From NCBI GenBank assembly GCA_964545475.1, contig CAZJGG010000005.1, positions 7,384-71,383 on the forward strand: a stretch of DNA of 64,000 nt, written 5' to 3'. This stretch comes from CAZJGG01 sp964545475 (lineage in GTDB: Bacteria; Bacillota; Clostridia; Lachnospirales; JAISER01). The translations under genes were made by a program, and so were the position numbers. Shown here piece by piece: positions 8,800 through 18,219 of the stretch. The stretch's first letter is position 1. The number at the start of each line of letters is the position of its first letter. The notes beneath the pieces are model-generated. The model was not told where the DNA came from and made no database searches. It saw only the letters and a program-made list of their open reading frames with translations.

Positions 8800-8965
8800 G
8801 GCTATATATACGAGCTTCCGTGAGGAATTAATAGGGAATCCGGTGCAAATCCGGAACGAACCCGTCACTGTGAAAAGGAGTTTTGTGCAATATGCCATTG
8901 GTGGCAACACCGAGAAGGCGTACAAAACGTTGATTTTAAGTCAGGAGACCTGCCCGTGTATGTAA
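8800..8965 (+). promoter_or_regulatory. Cobalamin riboswitch
   Basis: The conserved core is visible in order: GGGAATCCGGTGCAAATCCG (8834-8853), the CCCGTCACTGTGAA segment (8861-8874), and the B12 box AAGTCAGGAGACCTGCC (8938-8954). It sits upstream of the cobalt transporter and the corrin genes and is followed by an intrinsic terminator. By family precedent, adenosylcobalamin binding would stop transcription of the operon. Confidence 0.93.
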
Positions 8966-9052
8966 TCAGTTGCTGCGGGTGCTCAGCGTGCTGAAGACAG
9001 AATGTGAATGCGTTCGTTTATTAGCTTCCTTGTTCTGTTTTAAGTATGATTT

Positions 9053-9080
9053 TAAAGCAACCCGCTGGGTTGCTTTTTTG
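9053..9080 (+). terminator. Riboswitch-controlled terminator
   Basis: AAAGCAACCC pairs with GGGTTGCTTT around GCT and ends in a T run, 33 nt before cbiM. This is the likely expression platform of the cobalamin riboswitch. Confidence 0.8.
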
Positions 9081-9112
9081 TTTGCAAAAAATGACGAAAG
9101 GATGAGGGGAAT

Positions 9113-9865
9113 ATGAGGTTTTCAAAAAAAGAAAAAAGTGTAGTGGCACTGTCGTGTATATTTGCATTTGTATTAGCATTTCCTCAAGCTGTAAATGCCA
9201 TGCACATTATGGAGGGGTATCTGCCTCTTGCTTACTGCGTTGCCTGGGGTGTTGTCTGTATACCGTTTTTGATGACAGGCGTAATTAGCATCAGGCGTAT
9301 TTTGAAGCAGAAGAGAAGGGCTTTGATTCTGCTTGCCATGTCTGGTGCGTTTGTATTTGTAATTTCTTCTCTTAAAATTCCTTCAGTTACGGGCAGTTGT
9401 AGCCATATGACAGGAACAGGGCTTGCAGCAGTTCTTTTTGGGCCGATGATATCATGTGTTCTTAGTGTCATAGTGCTTATGTTTCAGGCGGTTTTGCTCG
9501 CTCATGGTGGGTTAACAACGCTTGGTGCAAACACTTTTAGCATGGGTATAGCAGGGCCAATATTAACATGGCTTCTATATATGCTTGGTAAAAGGTTAGG
9601 TTTAAGCCGCAAAGTAAACATCTTTATTGCAGCGGCATTGGGGGATTTATTTACATATTGCATAACAAGTATTCAACTTGCTGTGGCATACCCAAGCGTA
9701 ACAGGCGGCATAACGGCAAGTCTAGCGAAGTTTCTCGGAGTGTTTGCGCCCACGCAGCTTCCGCTTGCGGTTATAGAGGGTTTATTAACAGTCTTGATTG
9801 TAATGGGTTTAGAAAGCTTTGCAGAGCCGGAACTTAAAGATATTGAATTTCTGGAGGTTAGATAG
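9113..9865 (+). CDS. cbiM: Cobalt ECF transporter substrate-specific subunit CbiM
   Basis: Membrane S-component for Co2+ uptake, 250 aa. It has a cleavable-looking N-terminal segment (residues 1-29, ending AVNA) directly before MHIMEGYLP. In CbiM proteins the N-terminal Met-His of this motif coordinates the metal. Further landmarks are SSLKIPSVTGSCSHMTGTGL and HGGLTTLGANTFSMGIAGP. First gene after the cobalamin riboswitch, so cobalt uptake is tied to B12 status. The next gene (cbiN) follows after 2 nt. Confidence 0.95.
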   Translation: MRFSKKEKSVVALSCIFAFVLAFPQAVNAMHIMEGYLPLAYCVAWGVVCIPFLMTGVISIRRILKQKRRALILLAMSGAFVFVISSLKIPSVTGSCSHMTGTGLAAVLFGPMISCVLSVIVLMFQAVLLAHGGLTTLGANTFSMGIAGPILTWLLYMLGKRLGLSRKVNIFIAAALGDLFTYCITSIQLAVAYPSVTGGITASLAKFLGVFAPTQLPLAVIEGLLTVLIVMGLESFAEPELKDIEFLEVR

Positions 9866-9867
9866 GC

Positions 9868-10170
9868 TTGAGTACAAATACAAAAACAGCAATTGCCATA
9901 ATAATATTTGTTTTATTAATGGTGCTTATTCCTCTGTTTTTGTTAAAAGAAGCAGAGTTTGGCGGCAGTGATGATGCTGGAAGCCAAATGATTGAAGGAG
10001 TAATCGGAGAAGAATACGAGCCATGGTTTACACCAGTTTTGGAAAGACTTATTGATGGTGAGCTCCCGGGGGAAGTGGAAAGTTTATTTTTCTGTATACA
10101 GACAGGTATCGGAGTGGGCGTAATCGCTTTTTGCTTTGGTTATCTTGTTTCCAGAAAAAAATATTTATAG
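9868..10170 (+). CDS. cbiN: Cobalt transporter accessory subunit CbiN
   Basis: Small two-helix membrane protein of the CbiMNQO system, 100 aa. The N-terminal helix is at about 7-27 and the C-terminal helix at about 73-93. Between them is an acidic loop with GEEYEPWFTPVLERLIDGELPGE-like residues (51-73), typical of CbiN. The start is TTG 9868 behind GGAGG. An ATG is not available at a plausible position. Confidence 0.92.
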   Translation: MSTNTKTAIAIIIFVLLMVLIPLFLLKEAEFGGSDDAGSQMIEGVIGEEYEPWFTPVLERLIDGELPGEVESLFFCIQTGIGVGVIAFCFGYLVSRKKYL

Positions 10171-10270
10171 CAATTTGCAAAAACATAAACAGCTATGTTC
10201 GCAGGAACAGCGGTGAATCGTTTGCTGTTCCTGCTCCACACCTGTCAATGTTTTGTCAAATTGCTCTTGG
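10171..10270 (+). repeat. Nested inverted-repeat element between cbiN and cbiQ
   Basis: The outer arms are AGCAATTTGCAAAAACAT and its near complement ATGTTTTGTCAAATTGCT. A second perfect 11-bp stem, GCAGGAACAGC/GCTGTTCCTGC, is nested inside. The outer sequence recurs at 62742-62790 without the inner hairpin, and in part at 4469-4510. It is inside an operon, so it may act as an RNA stability element. Confidence 0.75.
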
Positions 10271-10310
10271 AAAAAAAATAAGACGTAATTTGTATTTGAG
10301 GTGTTGAGGA

Positions 10311-11213
10311 GTGATTGCCGCTATATTAACAATGGTAGTCGTTTGGTGTCTGTTTTACGGAAAGATTCCTGTAGCCGTTCTTGCTGTGTTTTGCGTAGGG
10401 TTTGGTTTGGCTTTTGGCATCATTAGCAAGCACAAGAGTTCACGGCTTATGGTAATTGATGTGTTGGCACAGGTTTCGTGCCTAAAAAAGGTCAATCCAT
10501 TACTAAAATTTTGGGTAGTTATTACGCTGATGGTGCTTTGTGTATCGGCAACAAACCCTGTTGTGGGCATATATTTAGCCATTACAGTGCTTGTACTTGT
10601 AGTATATATAGGAGGTCTTAAGTTTTATGACTATATACATATATTAGCGCTGCCAGTATCATTTTTAATGATGAGCGGACTTGTACAGCTATTTGAAGTA
10701 ACAACACAGCCTATAGGAGTTTTTGGTTTCCGCCTGTTTGGGTTTTGGTTTTGTGTCAGTGCTGTTGCACAGGATAACACCGTGCTTGTAATGGCACGTG
10801 CGTTAGGGGCGGTTAGCTGTCTTTATTTATTAAGCCTAACAACACCTATGGCGGAACTGATTGGAGTACTGCGCCGTTTGCGCTGTCCTAATGTATTAAT
10901 AGAGCTAATGTACCTTATATACCGCTATATTTTCATCCTATTTTCTATGTACCAAACCATGGGTGACGCCGCTAAAAGCAGGCTGGGATATAGAGATTAC
11001 CCCACAAGTTTACGTACAACAGGAAGTCTTTATTCCAATTTGTTGTCGAGAAGTTATAGGATGGCAAATAAGAACTTTGATGCAATGGAAAGCCGGTGTT
11101 ATGATACAGAAATTCGATTTTTAGAAAATAGAGAAAGGGTAACAGGAGTACAGACTGTCGTGTCCATAGGCATTATAATTTCCACATTAAGTCTGTCCCT
11201 ATTGCTTCATTGA
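10311..11213 (+). CDS. cbiQ: Cobalt ECF transporter membrane subunit CbiQ
   Basis: Energy-coupling T-component, 300 aa, with hydrophobic helices at both ends. It contains a coupling-helix region around AKSRLGYRDYPTSLRTTGSL and SYRMANKNFDAMESRCYDTE; the latter matches the conserved A-M-x-x-R-C/G region of EcfT/CbiQ proteins. The start is GTG 10311. It is somewhat longer than usual, having two extra hydrophobic segments at the N-terminus before KKVNPLLKFW, where most relatives begin. CbiO follows after 10 nt. Confidence 0.92.
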   Translation: MIAAILTMVVVWCLFYGKIPVAVLAVFCVGFGLAFGIISKHKSSRLMVIDVLAQVSCLKKVNPLLKFWVVITLMVLCVSATNPVVGIYLAITVLVLVVYIGGLKFYDYIHILALPVSFLMMSGLVQLFEVTTQPIGVFGFRLFGFWFCVSAVAQDNTVLVMARALGAVSCLYLLSLTTPMAELIGVLRRLRCPNVLIELMYLIYRYIFILFSMYQTMGDAAKSRLGYRDYPTSLRTTGSLYSNLLSRSYRMANKNFDAMESRCYDTEIRFLENRERVTGVQTVVSIGIIISTLSLSLLLH

Positions 11214-11223
11214 GGTTACATAC

Positions 11224-12060
11224 ATGAGAGAACTGCTAAGGCTGGAGCATATTCACTTTCAATATGAGGAGAAATATATAGCATTAAAAGATGTGTCCGT
11301 AAAGTTGCATAAGGGGGAGCGGATTGCGGTTCTGGGAAACAATGGAGCAGGAAAAAGCACGTTTTTTCTATGCTGTAATGGTGTAATTCGCCCTCAAAGG
11401 GGGAAAATTTTTTTAAAGGAAAAGGAAATTAGTAAATCTAAAAAAGATATTTTATCTTTACGACAAACGATTGGTCTTGTGTTTCAAGAGCCAGACAGCC
11501 AGATTATTGCAGGGACAGTAGAAAGCGAAGTCAGCTTCGGCCCTATGAACTTACAGCTTTCACGTGAAGAAGTCGCAAGTCGTGTCATGAAGTCATTAAA
11601 GCGGATGAATCTTGAGAGGTATCAAAACCATGCGCCCCAATATTTGAGCGGAGGCGAGAAAAAACGGGTAAGCATTGCGGATATTCTTGCAATGCAGCCG
11701 GAGATGATATTGTTAGACGAGCCGACTGCCTCCCTAGACCCAGAAAATGTGGAGATATTAGAACGTACGCTAAACGATTTAAGCCTTGCCGGCATTACAC
11801 TTGTTGTTTCGACCCACGATGTTGACTTTGCATATCGCTTTGCCACAAGGGCTATAGTATTTAGCCACGGAGAAGTTATTGCAGACGGAGAATTAGACCA
11901 AGTGTTTGCATCCGAAAATATACTTTTAAAAGCCGGATTGAAAAAACCAACACTATATGCGGCGGCTGAACTCCTTGAAAAACGTTTCCCGGAAATTATT
12001 TCAACCCGTAAGCCAAGGCATATTGGAGAATTTGAAGATTTCATCAGCCAGATAAAGTGA
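11224..12060 (+). CDS. cbiO: Cobalt ECF transporter ATPase CbiO
   Basis: Cytoplasmic ABC ATPase, 278 aa. Walker A is GNNGAGKST (38-46), the Q-loop is VFQEPDSQI, the signature is LSGGEKKRV, and Walker B is MILLDEPTASLD, followed by the switch His in VVSTHD. The Q-loop of the form FQEPDSQ is typical of ECF-type ATPases. Last gene of the cobalt transporter and cotranscribed with cobQ (35-nt gap). Confidence 0.95.
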   Translation: MRELLRLEHIHFQYEEKYIALKDVSVKLHKGERIAVLGNNGAGKSTFFLCCNGVIRPQRGKIFLKEKEISKSKKDILSLRQTIGLVFQEPDSQIIAGTVESEVSFGPMNLQLSREEVASRVMKSLKRMNLERYQNHAPQYLSGGEKKRVSIADILAMQPEMILLDEPTASLDPENVEILERTLNDLSLAGITLVVSTHDVDFAYRFATRAIVFSHGEVIADGELDQVFASENILLKAGLKKPTLYAAAELLEKRFPEIISTRKPRHIGEFEDFISQIK

Positions 12061-12095
12061 ATAGATATAACAAAAATTAAGGATGGGATTGTTTT

Positions 12096-13604
12096 ATGGA
12101 CAAATTTAAAAAAATAAATGGTATGGCTAAATCCATAATGATTCAGGGCACAATGTCAAACGCAGGCAAAAGCTTAGTCACCGCCGGATTATGCAGAGTG
12201 TTTAAGCAGGACGGCTATAGGACAGCGCCGTTTAAATCTCAAAATATGGCACTTAATTCATACATAACAGAGGATGGGCTGGAAATCGGCAGGGCGCAGG
12301 CTGTCCAAGCCGAAGCGGCAGGGATAAAGCCATCAGTTCATATGAACCCAATTTTACTAAAACCGACTACAGAAATGGGTTCTCAAGTTATTGTAAATGG
12401 GGAAGTTTTGGGTAATATGAACGCCGCTGATTATTTTAAGCACAAAAAAATGCTTGTGAAGGATATTATGAATGCTTACAACACCCTTTCCGAGTTGTAC
12501 GACATTATTGTAATTGAGGGGGCAGGAAGCCCAGCTGAAATAAATTTGAAAAACGAAGATATTGTTAATATGGGAATGGCGAAAATGGCAAATGCTCCGG
12601 TTCTTTTAGTGGGAGATATTGACAGAGGTGGTGTTTTCGCTCAGCTTTACGGAACGGTTATGTTGCTTACAGAAGATGAAAAAGCAATGATTAAAGGGCT
12701 TATGGTTAACAAGTTTCGTGGAGATGTTACAATTTTAAAATCTGGTCTTGATATGATAGAGGAAAAAATAGGTATACCGATAATAGGGACAATTCCTTAC
12801 GTCCCTTTAGACATCGATGACGAAGACAGTTTAAGCGAACGCTTTAACTCATCACAAATGACGAAAATTATCGACATTGCTGTAATAAGGCTGCCCTATG
12901 TCTCGAATTTTACAGATCTTAACCCATTTGAGCGTTTTGAACATGTATCACTTAGATATGTAAAATCAGTAAAAGAATTAAAAGAACCAGATATGATAAT
13001 AATCCCCGGAACAAAAAGCACAGTTTCAGATTTATTGTGGTTGCGTCAAAGTGGGCTTGAAGGCGCAATATTGAGAGCCGGTTCAAACGGAGCAGTTATA
13101 TTCGGTATTTGCGGAGGTTTTCAAATGCTTGGGCAAGAAATAAACGACCCGTTTGAAACAGAATCACAAATTAAGAATATAAAAGGTATGGGGCTTCTGC
13201 CAATTCATACAACTTTTGAAAAAGAAAAGACACGAAAACAGATTAGTGGTGTTATCCAAAATGTGGAGGGGATATTAGATACCATTAACGGCTTAACATT
13301 TGAGGGATATGAAATACACATGGGAAAAAGCGGAGATGGTTACGAAGATGTGATTTTGACCTCTGAAAACGTATATGGAACTTATGTTCACGGTATTTTT
13401 GACGGGGAGGGTATTGCTTCTGAAATTATAGCGGCGTTATGCCGCAAGAAGAATATAGAACCCGAAAATATTACGGTTTTAGATATGAAAGCTTATAAAG
13501 AAGAGCAATACGACAAGCTTGCAGAAATAATAAGAAATTCACTAGATATGGATAAAATATATGAAATTCTCAATGAGGGAGGGGAAGAGACGTGGCATGG
13601 ATAG
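12096..13604 (+). CDS. cobQ: Cobyric acid synthase (CbiP/CobQ)
   Basis: Glutamine-dependent amidation of adenosylcobyrinate a,c-diamide at four side chains, 502 aa. The N-terminal ATP-binding DTBS-like domain carries GTMSNAGKS (18-26). The C-terminal class I glutamine amidotransferase domain has its nucleophile Cys339 in GICGGFQMLG, with the YEIHMGKS and THGIF-like YVHGIFDG segments further on. The next ATG at 12123 would also leave an intact protein. It ends in an 8-nt overlap with cbiB. Confidence 0.95.
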   Translation: MDKFKKINGMAKSIMIQGTMSNAGKSLVTAGLCRVFKQDGYRTAPFKSQNMALNSYITEDGLEIGRAQAVQAEAAGIKPSVHMNPILLKPTTEMGSQVIVNGEVLGNMNAADYFKHKKMLVKDIMNAYNTLSELYDIIVIEGAGSPAEINLKNEDIVNMGMAKMANAPVLLVGDIDRGGVFAQLYGTVMLLTEDEKAMIKGLMVNKFRGDVTILKSGLDMIEEKIGIPIIGTIPYVPLDIDDEDSLSERFNSSQMTKIIDIAVIRLPYVSNFTDLNPFERFEHVSLRYVKSVKELKEPDMIIIPGTKSTVSDLLWLRQSGLEGAILRAGSNGAVIFGICGGFQMLGQEINDPFETESQIKNIKGMGLLPIHTTFEKEKTRKQISGVIQNVEGILDTINGLTFEGYEIHMGKSGDGYEDVILTSENVYGTYVHGIFDGEGIASEIIAALCRKKNIEPENITVLDMKAYKEEQYDKLAEIIRNSLDMDKIYEILNEGGEETWHG

Positions 13605-14568
13605 AATAGTATACATTATTATTTTAGCTTTTATATTAGACTTTATTATTGGTGACCCACAAAACCCCTTACACCCTATTCGTATTATAGGAAGTGGTAT
13701 AGGTTTAGGGATAAGATTATATAAAAAACTATCTATTAAGAGCAATATTATAAGCTTTGTTTTTGGGCTCATTCTATCGGTTGCAATTATATCTATAACA
13801 TATTTTGCTGTAAAAAATGTGCTTGATTTTCTTTATGACATTAATTATTGGCTGGGTTTTGGAACTGAAATTGTTTTATGTTACTTCACTATTGCGGCAA
13901 AAGCTTTAAAAGTTGAAAGCATGAGGGTTTATCACGCCTTGGAAGATTGTGACTTAGATGATGCTCGGCTTAAACTGTCTTACATTGTTGGACGAGATAC
14001 TAAAAATTTATCACCTCAAAATGTTATTAAAGCTACTGTTGAAACAATTGCCGAGAATCTTTCCGATGGCGTTATTGCGCCATTACTATTCATTTATATT
14101 GGAGGAGCGCCCCTTGGGCTTGCTTATAAAGCAGTGAATACACTAGACTCCATGATTGGTTATCGCAACGAAACCTACGAATATTTCGGCAAGTTTGCCG
14201 CCAGGTTTGATGATTGTGTGAATTTTATTCCTGCACGTATTTCTGCGGTTTTAATGATTTTTGCCACTTTATTTATAAAAGCAGACGCAAAACAGGCGTT
14301 TATAACTTTCATTAAAGACAGATATAAACATAAAAGCCCAAACTCGGCCCAAACTGAAGCGGTGTGCGCTGGAGCTCTAGGGATTCAGCTTGGTGGAGAT
14401 AACTTTTACCACGGAAAACTGGTACATAAGCCAACAATAGGAGAAGATATAACTGAACCTAACCCAAAGCATATTATCAAAGCAAATAATTTGATGTACA
14501 CAACTGCTATATTAACCATTGTTATGATTTTAGCGGTAAGTCTGTTTAGGAGGTTTTTCTGTGTATGA
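13597..14568 (+). CDS. cbiB: Adenosylcobinamide-phosphate synthase CbiB
   Basis: Membrane protein that joins aminopropanol phosphate to adenosylcobyric acid, 323 aa. Landmarks are LDFIIGDPQNPLHPIRIIG near the N-terminus, YIVGRDTKNLSPQNVIKATV in the middle, and PNSAQTEAVCAGALGIQLGG near the end. I choose ATG 13597, preceded by GAGGGGAAGAG, which makes an 8-nt overlap (ATGGATAG) with cobQ. An upstream in-frame ATG at 13561 has no SD. Confidence 0.94.
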   Translation: MDRIVYIIILAFILDFIIGDPQNPLHPIRIIGSGIGLGIRLYKKLSIKSNIISFVFGLILSVAIISITYFAVKNVLDFLYDINYWLGFGTEIVLCYFTIAAKALKVESMRVYHALEDCDLDDARLKLSYIVGRDTKNLSPQNVIKATVETIAENLSDGVIAPLLFIYIGGAPLGLAYKAVNTLDSMIGYRNETYEYFGKFAARFDDCVNFIPARISAVLMIFATLFIKADAKQAFITFIKDRYKHKSPNSAQTEAVCAGALGIQLGGDNFYHGKLVHKPTIGEDITEPNPKHIIKANNLMYTTAILTIVMILAVSLFRRFFCV

Positions 14569-15631
14569 TTATCAGCATGGGGGCAATGCGCTTTTTGAAA
14601 CTGATGGGCAAAACATACTGGATCTCTCGGCAAATATTAACCCGTTGGGATTTCCGGAAGGCGTTAGGGAAGCGATTATAAATCAAATACCCTTAATAAC
14701 AGGCTACCCCGACAGTATTTCCAGGGAACTTCGTAAAGAAATATCAGCTTTTGAACAAGTAGAGCCGGACTGGATTTTTTGCGGCAACGGCGCCTCAGAT
14801 ATTATTTTTAGATTATCTGTATGTATAAAGCCAAAAAATGCGTTGTTGCCTGCTCCCACATTTTCTGACTATGAACGCTCTTTAAAAGCCGTTGGCACTA
14901 ACATTTACTACCACTACTTACAGGAGGAACAAGGTTTTAAAATAGATGAGGGTATTATCCAAAATATATTAAGTAAAAATATAAATATGATTTTTTTATG
15001 TAACCCTAATAATCCCACAGGTATTCTTACAGATTATTTTGTAATAGAAAAGATTTTATCATGTTGTGAGAAAACAAATACTATTGTTGTTGTTGATGAA
15101 TGCTTTATTGATTTTGTTGAAAAGTCAGATAGTTTTACATCAAAATCATTGCTGAAAAAATATGAAAATCTGATTATTTTAAAAGCTTTTACAAAAGTAT
15201 TCGCTTTACCCGGCATACGGTTGGGGTATGCAATTTGCAGTAACAGCAAAATTATTGAAAAATTATATGAGTGTGGCCCTGATTGGGCAGTTTCAAATAT
15301 AGCTCAAGCCGCCGGAATAGCGGCTGTTAAAAGCTGTTATACCAGTCCATATTTAAGTGATACCGTTACATATATAACAAAGGAAAGAGTTTTGATAAAA
15401 AACGAATTGGAAAAAAAGAATTTCGTAACATTTGACAGCAAAGCAAATTATATCTTTTTCAAAAATCCATATTCATTTGACTTGCTTGGGAAATTAAATG
15501 AAGCAGGAATAAGAATTCGCCATTGCAGTAACTATGTTGGTTTATCAAGGGATTACTACCGTGTAGCCGTTTCGACGATACAAAATAATCTAAAATTTAT
15601 AGAGGCGATAGGGCGTATGTGTTTTGACTGA
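14561..15631 (+). CDS. cobD: L-threonine-O-3-phosphate decarboxylase CobD
   Basis: PLP enzyme producing (R)-1-amino-2-propanol phosphate, the substrate of CbiB, 356 aa. The class I/II aminotransferase fold begins HGGNALFE and LSANINPLGFP, characteristic of CobD/CobC. The PLP lysine is predicted as K212 in LKAFTKVFALPGIRLGY. The start is GTG 14561 behind TTAGGAGG and overlaps cbiB by 8 nt. Adjacency to cbiB fits its substrate-supplying role. Confidence 0.93.
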   Translation: MYDYQHGGNALFETDGQNILDLSANINPLGFPEGVREAIINQIPLITGYPDSISRELRKEISAFEQVEPDWIFCGNGASDIIFRLSVCIKPKNALLPAPTFSDYERSLKAVGTNIYYHYLQEEQGFKIDEGIIQNILSKNINMIFLCNPNNPTGILTDYFVIEKILSCCEKTNTIVVVDECFIDFVEKSDSFTSKSLLKKYENLIILKAFTKVFALPGIRLGYAICSNSKIIEKLYECGPDWAVSNIAQAAGIAAVKSCYTSPYLSDTVTYITKERVLIKNELEKKNFVTFDSKANYIFFKNPYSFDLLGKLNEAGIRIRHCSNYVGLSRDYYRVAVSTIQNNLKFIEAIGRMCFD

Positions 15632-16736
15632 TTTTATCATTAAAGAAAATCGAAAACTAAGAACAGGCATAACAACCGGTTCTTGCGCTTCTGCCGCCGC
15701 AAAAGCTGCCGTTATTATGGTGTTAACTGGAGAATACATACAAACAGTTATGTTTAAAACAAAATTTGGAGCACAGTTTGTCGTGGATGTTTCAGATATT
15801 AAAAAAGACAATGGCAAATTAAGTTGTTCGGTTACAAAAGATGCAGGTGATGACCCGGATGTAACTGATGGAATAAAAATTATGGCTACTGTTTTTAAAA
15901 CGGCAAGCGGTATTGTTATTGAAGGCGGAGAAGGAATAGGCAGGGTAACAAAACCGGGGTTAAAAATACCTGTGGGGCAAGCCGCTATAAACCCTGTTCC
16001 TTTGGAAATGATTAAGGCAGAAGTAAGTGAGGTATGCCTAAAATATAATTATAAAGGGGGATTTCATATTTTGATTTCTGCCCCCCAAGGTCTAAAAATC
16101 GCAAAACATACAATGAATGAACGATTAGGTATTGTCGAAGGCATTTCAATTTTGGGAACAACGGGTATTGTTGAACCAATGAGTGATAAAGCATTGATTG
16201 ACACCATTAAGGCTGAAATAGATGTACATATTGCAGACGGAAGGAAGACTCTTTTAGTTACCCCGGGAAATTATGGACGTGATTTTGCTAAAGCCCAATT
16301 AGGCCTAGACATTGAATACGGTGTCAAATGCTCAAATTTCATTGGAGAAGCTTTAGACTACGCTTTGTTTTCAGGCATAACCCATGTTACTCTCATAGGG
16401 CACGCCGGAAAACTGGTGAAACTTGCCGGAGGGATTATGAATACCCATTCAAGAATTGGGGACTGCCGAATGGAGATTATTGCCGCCAATTGTGCTTTGG
16501 CAGGTGCTTCAAAGGAGATAATTCAAGAAATTATGGAATGTGTTACTGTTGATGCTGCAATTGAAGTTATGGTAAACAATAATGTTAATAATCCGGTGTG
16601 GGCAAGTATCAGCCAAAAAATAAGGTTTCATTTGAGAGAGAGAACTAAAGCTTTAATGTTTGTAAAATTTATTGTATTTACACAAGAACACGGCGTGTTA
16701 ATTGATTCAAATACAGATAATTATAAAGGTAGGTAA
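15624..16736 (+). CDS. cbiD: Cobalt-precorrin-5B C1-methyltransferase CbiD
   Basis: Anaerobic-pathway methyltransferase, 370 aa. The signature RTGITTGSCASAAAKAA is at residues 13-29, and a downstream glycine-rich segment TLIGHAGKLVKLAGGIMNTH is typical of CbiD. The start is TTG 15624, in an 8-nt overlap (TTGACTGA) with cobD. No ATG or GTG fits. It ends in TAATG, sharing one base with cbiL. Its presence marks the oxygen-independent route. Confidence 0.94.
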   Translation: MTDFIIKENRKLRTGITTGSCASAAAKAAVIMVLTGEYIQTVMFKTKFGAQFVVDVSDIKKDNGKLSCSVTKDAGDDPDVTDGIKIMATVFKTASGIVIEGGEGIGRVTKPGLKIPVGQAAINPVPLEMIKAEVSEVCLKYNYKGGFHILISAPQGLKIAKHTMNERLGIVEGISILGTTGIVEPMSDKALIDTIKAEIDVHIADGRKTLLVTPGNYGRDFAKAQLGLDIEYGVKCSNFIGEALDYALFSGITHVTLIGHAGKLVKLAGGIMNTHSRIGDCRMEIIAANCALAGASKEIIQEIMECVTVDAAIEVMVNNNVNNPVWASISQKIRFHLRERTKALMFVKFIVFTQEHGVLIDSNTDNYKGR

Positions 16737-17431
16737 TGGATTTGAAAGGTAAACTTTACGGTATTGGTACAGGACCGGGAGATCCTGAATTATTAACGCT
16801 AAAAGCAATTAACACCCTAGAAAAGTGTGATGTAATTGCTTTGCCGAATTCAGGAAATAATGAGAAAGCAGCTTTTGGGATTGTTGAAAAATATTTAACA
16901 GGAAAGTCTCTTTTGGAATGCCGCTTTTCTATGGAAAAGGACGAAGCAAAAAGAAAGGGTCTTCGTATAAAAGTTGCAGACGACATATGTAAAGTGTTGG
17001 AAGAGGGGAAAAATGTGGGTTTTATAACATTAGGAGATCCTACTGTTTATTCAACATATATGTACATACATAAGCTGGTTATGGAAAGAGGCTTTGCAAC
17101 GCAAATAATCTCCGGTATACCTTCCTTTATTGCGGCGGCGGCGGCTTTAAATACATCTTTGTGCGAAGGGAACGAGACGCTTCACATAATTCCGGCTTCT
17201 GATAATAAGAGCATTGATGAATTGTTAGCTTTGCCAGGAAATAAAGTAATAATGAAATCCGGAAAAAGCTTAAATGACGTTTTATTAGCTCTTGGGCAAA
17301 AGGGGTTATCAGAAAAAGTAAAAATAGTTATGCGTTGTACAATGGATGGAGAACGTGTATTTAACAATGCTGATGAATTGCAAATGGCCGGCGGCGCAGA
17401 GTACTTTACTGTTGCGCTTATAAAAAGTTAG
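16736..17431 (+). CDS. cbiL: Cobalt-precorrin-2 C20-methyltransferase CbiL
   Basis: SAM-dependent methyltransferase of the tetrapyrrole methylase family, 231 aa. The family loop GIGTGPGDPELLTLKA is at the N-terminus, followed by ITLGDPTVYSTYMY and GIPSFIAAAAALN. That ordering with TVYSTYMYIH is characteristic of CbiL/CobI. The start ATG overlaps the cbiD stop. Confidence 0.93.
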   Translation: MDLKGKLYGIGTGPGDPELLTLKAINTLEKCDVIALPNSGNNEKAAFGIVEKYLTGKSLLECRFSMEKDEAKRKGLRIKVADDICKVLEEGKNVGFITLGDPTVYSTYMYIHKLVMERGFATQIISGIPSFIAAAAALNTSLCEGNETLHIIPASDNKSIDELLALPGNKVIMKSGKSLNDVLLALGQKGLSEKVKIVMRCTMDGERVFNNADELQMAGGAEYFTVALIKS

Positions 17432-17451
17432 GAATAGAAGGAGCGAAGGAT

Positions 17452-18219
17452 ATGGTTTATTTTGTTGGAGCAGGCCCGGGGGATAAAGAGTTAATAACAA
17501 TTAAGGGGCAAAAACTGTTATCAAAAGCAGATTGTGTTATTTATGCCGGGTCGTTAATAAACACTGAACTATTAGATTATACAAAAGAACAATGCAAGTT
17601 ATACGACAGCGCAAAAATGACATTGGAAGAAGTTTTAGCCGTTATTTTGTACCATGAAAAGAATAACGAAACAACTGTACGGTTACATACAGGTGACCCT
17701 AGTATTTATGGTGCAATAAGAGAACAAATAGATTTATTAATACAACACGGTGTTAGTTATGAGGTTGTGCCGGGGGTTAGTTCATTTTTTGGGGCGGCAT
17801 CATCGCTTGGGGCAGAGTATACGCTTCCGGGTGTAAGCCAAACAGTTATCCTTACAAGAATGGAAGGGAGAACACCTGTTCCGGCTAAGGAAAGCATAAC
17901 AGAGCTGGCTAAAATACAAGCTTCAATGGTTATATTTTTAAGTGTTGGTATGCTAAAGGAGCTTTCAGAAAAATTAATTACTGGGGGTTATTCAAAAGAT
18001 ACGCCTGCCGCCATTGTATATAAAGCAACGTGGCCTGATGAAAAAATCATTAGAACAACAATTAAAGATTTAGCACAAGACGGCAAAGAAATAAGAAAAA
18101 CAGCACTCGTTTTAATAGGAAACTTTTTGGGAAATGATTATGAGCGTTCTTTGCTGTATCATCCTGAATTTACTCACGAGTATAGGACAAGCCAGACAGA
18201 CGGAGCGAAAAATGCATAA
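17452..18219 (+). CDS. cbiF: Cobalt-precorrin-4 C11-methyltransferase CbiF
   Basis: Tetrapyrrole methylase, 255 aa, with VGAGPGDKELITIKG at the N-terminus, YAGSLIN, LHTGDPSIYGAIREQ and PGVSSFFGAASSLGAEYTLP, matching CbiF/CobM. The SD AAGGAGCGAAGG precedes ATG 17452. It overlaps cbiG by 8 nt (ATGCATAA). Confidence 0.94.
   Translation: MVYFVGAGPGDKELITIKGQKLLSKADCVIYAGSLINTELLDYTKEQCKLYDSAKMTLEEVLAVILYHEKNNETTVRLHTGDPSIYGAIREQIDLLIQHGVSYEVVPGVSSFFGAASSLGAEYTLPGVSQTVILTRMEGRTPVPAKESITELAKIQASMVIFLSVGMLKELSEKLITGGYSKDTPAAIVYKATWPDEKIIRTTIKDLAQDGKEIRKTALVLIGNFLGNDYERSLLYHPEFTHEYRTSQTDGAKNA

Noticed and set aside
9232..9471. Minus-strand frames inside cbiM and, similarly, inside most other genes
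   Set aside because: They are antisense shadows of well-recognised proteins and have no start signals or family resemblance.
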